Origin: Dunaliella salina
Taxonomy: Eukaryota; Chlorophyta; Chlorophyceae; Chlamydomonadales; Dunaliellaceae
Assembly (NCBI GenBank): GCA_002284615.2
Contig: MU069744.1
Location: 83,282-102,085 of the forward strand
Direction: 5' to 3'
DNA length: 18,804 nt
The position numbers and the translations under genes are program-made. The notes beneath the pieces were generated by a model, which made no database searches, was not told the DNA's origin, and was given only the letters and a program-made list of their open reading frames with translations. This document shows, one piece after another, positions 16,390 through 18,804 of the stretch. How positions within the stretch are numbered: the first letter of the stretch is position 1; each line of letters opens with the position of its first letter.

Positions 16390-16465
16390 AAAAAAGAAAG
16401 GGAAGACTACGCAAGCCAGGGGCCGCGTGCATTAAGGGAAGGCTCCCTAACTAGCAAGCCAGCTA
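16390..16465 (-). mobile_element. Short LINE-B 3' tail
   Basis: Minus strand: CTTGCTAGTTAGGGAGCC, TTCCCTTAATGCACGCGGCC, CCTGGCTTGCGTAGTC, TTCCCTTTCTTTTTT. It is a copy of about 75 bases of the LINE-B terminus lying inside the repeat region described at 16250-16570. Confidence 0.65.
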
Positions 16466-17479
16466 AGGTCCTGCTGCACCAGGGCTAGTGCCTGGTGAAT
16501 CAGAGATGCTATTTTGCTTGACAAGACCAATGCCTGCCGCATCAAGGCCAGTGCCTCCTGCTTATCTGCAACATTAAAAAAAAACAGAAAATTGCACAGG
16601 TGAGTAATGCAACTAACCAACTGTGTAATATGCTCGCCACGATCTCCTTAGTTTGCCTGCTACCTGGTGAAGTTCACACCTGCTGTGAGCCTGGCCCACT
16701 CAGCCCACCCCCTCCGCCCTGGACCTTGGCACTCAAGGGCAGGCATCCAGGGCAGGAAAAAAGGCATTTCTGCAGTGCCAGAGGGGCTGGGGATGCTGTG
16801 CTTGGTGTGGTTGACACTCTTAGAAGATAGAGATTTGCAGGCCTGGGCCAGAGACACCCAGCTCATCCCTCACCCCTTGAAAATTTATGTTCTTTCCGTA
16901 CAAAATCTTTGCATGGGGAATCCTTGTCTATGTGGCATGCGGCGCAGTGGGCAACTCTGTCGGATGCAAGTTTCATGTCCAACCAGAAGAAGCTGGCGAG
17001 TCCTGGGACACACACCACGCCTGCGGAGCATGACAGCACTGTGGGCCCAATATGTGTTCTCTATCTCATGCAGTTGTTGAACGTCTGGGGCCTGAGCATG
17101 CCTGGCCATCAAAACCTGTGTATGGGGCTTGGGAACGGCTGGCCTAACAAAGACCAATTTGCTCTCGTGGATGCACCCAGCTTGTCCATGCAGTCACAAG
17201 TTTCAAGTCATTTGAAGTGAGTAGTTCGAGGGTTTGGCAAATCAAGTCCGCGCACAGTTTGATTGGTTTTCACGCTCGATGGACTGTTCAAACGAGCATT
17301 TGCCTCTGGACGGGATGCTGGGAATGGGGTAGAGCTGCTGCTCGCAATGCAAAAATGGTAGTGTGTCATGGCTTCTCGTTTTCCTGTAGCTGGCTTCACC
17401 GTGGTATGGGAAGGTAAGTGCGATTATGTACATCAGGGAATATTTAAAGTGCACCCATTGTACCGTGCCATAGTATAAG
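16466..17479. other. Unassigned DNA with overlapping open frames
   Basis: Both strands are open for long stretches between 16660 and 17220 (up to 137 codons on the plus strand at 16667-17080, 103 at 16909-17220, 90 on the minus strand at 16885-17157). The frame at 16909-17220 has the most protein-like composition, with residues WATLSDASFMSNQKKLAS, but I recognise no domain. No copy of the LINE families was found here, so this may be host or older sequence. Confidence 0.3.
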
Positions 17480-17635
17480 CCTTTTACACACCTGTGTGCC
17501 GGTCTTCCTTCTGACGCTTCTGGAAGGCTTTCACACAACCAGTAGGCTTCCACACAGACTTCTATTAGGCTTCTACGCGACAAGTAGAAGTCTTTTACAC
17601 ACCTGTATGCCGGTCCTCCTTTTGGCGCTTCTGGG
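17480..17635. repeat. 111-bp direct repeat with 20-23 bp subunits
   Basis: CTTTTACACACCTGTGTGCC plus GGTCTTCCTTCTGACGCTTC at 17481 recurs at 17592 with few changes (111 bases, 37 codons). Between them lie weaker subunits starting GGCTTTCAC, GGCTTCCAC and GGCTTCTAC at 17528, 17547 and 17570. A minus-strand frame (17242-17658) stays open through it and shows the repeat as peptide, but no gene is supported. Confidence 0.7.
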
Positions 17636-18095
17636 CCTTGACATAGGAGAGAGCCCATCTGAACAAGGGGTCATGGATGAAAACTTCCACTACCTGCATG
17701 ATGCAGATGTTGCATTAGTTTGGGAGACTTTGAGAAGAGTGGGGGGGCGGGCAACACAAATTGCGACCACCGAGTGAGATTGAGAAAGGCAGTGAAATTT
17801 GTCAAATCGGCTGCCTCCAAAAATTGCACAATGTCTCTTCAAAAGAAGTGACATAGCAGAACGGATGCAAAGGAACCAAATAGTTGAATTGAGGTCTGCC
17901 TGCACGCAATCAGCTCTAATCGAAGCAATCTTCATGCCTAGCTCAAAGCAGTAGGTCCACCCGCAAGGCCTCTGCCAAGTATGCAAGCTCTAAGGGTTGC
18001 TCAATTGACAGAAGCCCATCGGGTGGATGGACTGCTGTGACCTTCAATAAAGACAAAGCTTATGACTAAGTTTACTTTTGCTGAAAGCAGTGCAA
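17636..18095. other. Unassigned DNA
   Basis: The plus strand has a short protein-like open end at 17673-17777 (residues MDENFHYLHDADVALVWETL) that closes with a stop and has no recognisable relative. The minus strand is open over 17690-17986 without resemblance to any family. No repeat was identified. Confidence 0.3.
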
Positions 18096-18103
18096 CTACT
18101 TGG

Positions 18104-18395
18104 AGCCAAGCTTTCTTAGAGCTGCAACCCGCCTGGAGCAAGGCAAGCTTTCTTAGAGCTGCAACCCGCCTGGAGCAAGGCCTCCTTAGAGCTGCACAGG
18201 GACTCATAGAGCGGCAACTCACTTGGAGCAAGGCCTCCTTAGAGCTGCACAGGGACTCTCAGAGCGGCGACTCACATGGAGCAAGGCCTCCTTAGAGCTG
18301 CATCCCACCTAGAAAAAGGCGGCTTCCAGAGAGCTGCGCAGGGCCCCCTAAGAATTGCATCTTACCTGGAGCAAGGCCTCCTTAGAGCTGCGTAG
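18104..18395. repeat. Minisatellite of 33-57 bp units
   Basis: The phrase GGAGCAAGGC followed by CTTAGAGCTGC recurs with starts at 18135, 18172, 18225, 18278, 18311 (as AGAAAAAGGC) and 18368. Spacings are 37, 53, 53, 33 and 57 bases. The longer units carry an extra CAGGGACTC..AGAGCGGC segment. In one plus-strand frame the unit reads WSKASLEL. The variable unit length and lack of spacers rule out a CRISPR array. Confidence 0.8.
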
Positions 18396-18804
18396 CACCT
18401 GCAGCGTGAGCTCACAGCTCCGCCTCAGAGGGCCCTCACATCCAGAAATACCACAGCCGTCCACCACGTCTGGCGTCATACGGAAGGGTACCAGCTCAGG
18501 TGTGCGCAAGAAGCGACCCTGTTCACACCAGTCATTAGTGGGAGGATAACATAGGAAGGGTGAAAGACGTTGGGCATGGGTGGCAAGTTGTCCAAAAGCA
18601 TCATGTCAAGGTTGCGCAAGAAGCAGCCCTGCTCATGAATCTTTTTTCCTTGTAAGGATAACAGGGGAAACGCATGGGAGGTAGGACACCAGGGTTGATC
18701 AATTCGCCGATTTGACAAAATAAATTCGCCAATTATGCGAGAAAATTCGAAATTCGACGCATTATGCGAACGTATGTTTGCCTGCTAGGCAAAGGGGTAG
18801 GAAG
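18396..18804. other. Unassigned DNA with AT-rich short repeats at the end
   Basis: AAGAAGCGACCCTG and AAGAAGCAGCCCTG recur at about 18508 and 18618 as part of a loose direct repeat (GCGCAAGAAGC). At 18700-18770, AATTCGCC occurs twice, ATTATGCGA twice and AATTCGA twice, a small AT-rich repeat cluster. No gene was found. Confidence 0.4.

Noticed and set aside
16667..17220. Overlapping plus- and minus-strand proteins
   Set aside because: Both strands are open over the same DNA and none is recognisable, so no coding call is justified without transcript evidence.
18104..18395. CRISPR-like array
   Set aside because: Units vary from 33 to 57 bases, repeats and spacers are not distinguishable, and the genome is eukaryotic.

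Overview
This window reads as a stretch of eukaryotic nuclear DNA made almost entirely of decayed, nested retrotransposons and simple repeats. There is no bacterial gene organisation, no long open frame, and no recognisable intact host gene. GC is moderate, there are long (TG)n and (TATG)n microsatellites, splice-like signals and one unresolved base (N at 6141). The retroelement proteins resemble families I associate with chlorophyte green algae (Dunaliella or Haematococcus-like Chlamydomonadales, or prasinophytes). That placement is from memory of the family style and is tentative.

The dominant element is a group of related non-LTR retrotransposons (LINEs). Their C-terminal half carries a CCHC zinc finger, a restriction-like endonuclease (RLE, PD-(D/E)xK type) with a PD motif and a later E-[VLF]-K motif, and a conserved extension of about 100 residues. 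I distinguish subfamily A (3' UTR ending TCTGCCTACGTAG plus a pyrimidine tail), subfamily B (3' UTR ending TTAATGCACGCGGCC..TGCGTAGAC plus a pyrimidine tail), and at least one further variant. A second LINE family, D, has a different RT-proximal region and its own CCHC end.

Layout: 1-1900, unassigned DNA with one strong hairpin (382-468) and a minisatellite (1076-1335). 1915-2290, two LINE-A 3' ends tail to tail. 2372-2965, LINE-D C-terminus, minus strand. 3018-3085, a small repeat also seen at 4655-4727 and 13203-13290. 3149-3668, repeat C, second copy at 9556-10047. 3745-4160, LINE-A 3' end, abutting a LINE-D RT fragment (4161-4525). 4893-5547, a hAT-like non-autonomous element with inverted ends inserted into an RLE LINE whose frame survives at 5548-5875. 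5888-7450, a minus-strand LINE-B split by a plus-strand LINE-A (6346-6870). 7671-8142 and 8143-9080, more minus-strand LINE pieces. 9240-10250, an E element split by a block of repeat C plus a LINE-A tail. 10429-11837, the best LINE-B copy, plus strand. 12528-13470, tail relics. 13904-13972, (TG)n. 14640-15145, a third E copy. 15557-16088, 104-bp tandem units carrying LINE-B tails. 16084-16249, a possible host exon on the minus strand. 17480-18395, two minisatellites.

Nothing here looks like a functioning operon or pathway. The biological interest lies in the RLE LINE group with its conserved C-terminal extension, the 3' tail motif shared by different LINE families, and the readable order of nested insertions. 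All coordinates of degenerate elements are approximate to about 10-20 bases.
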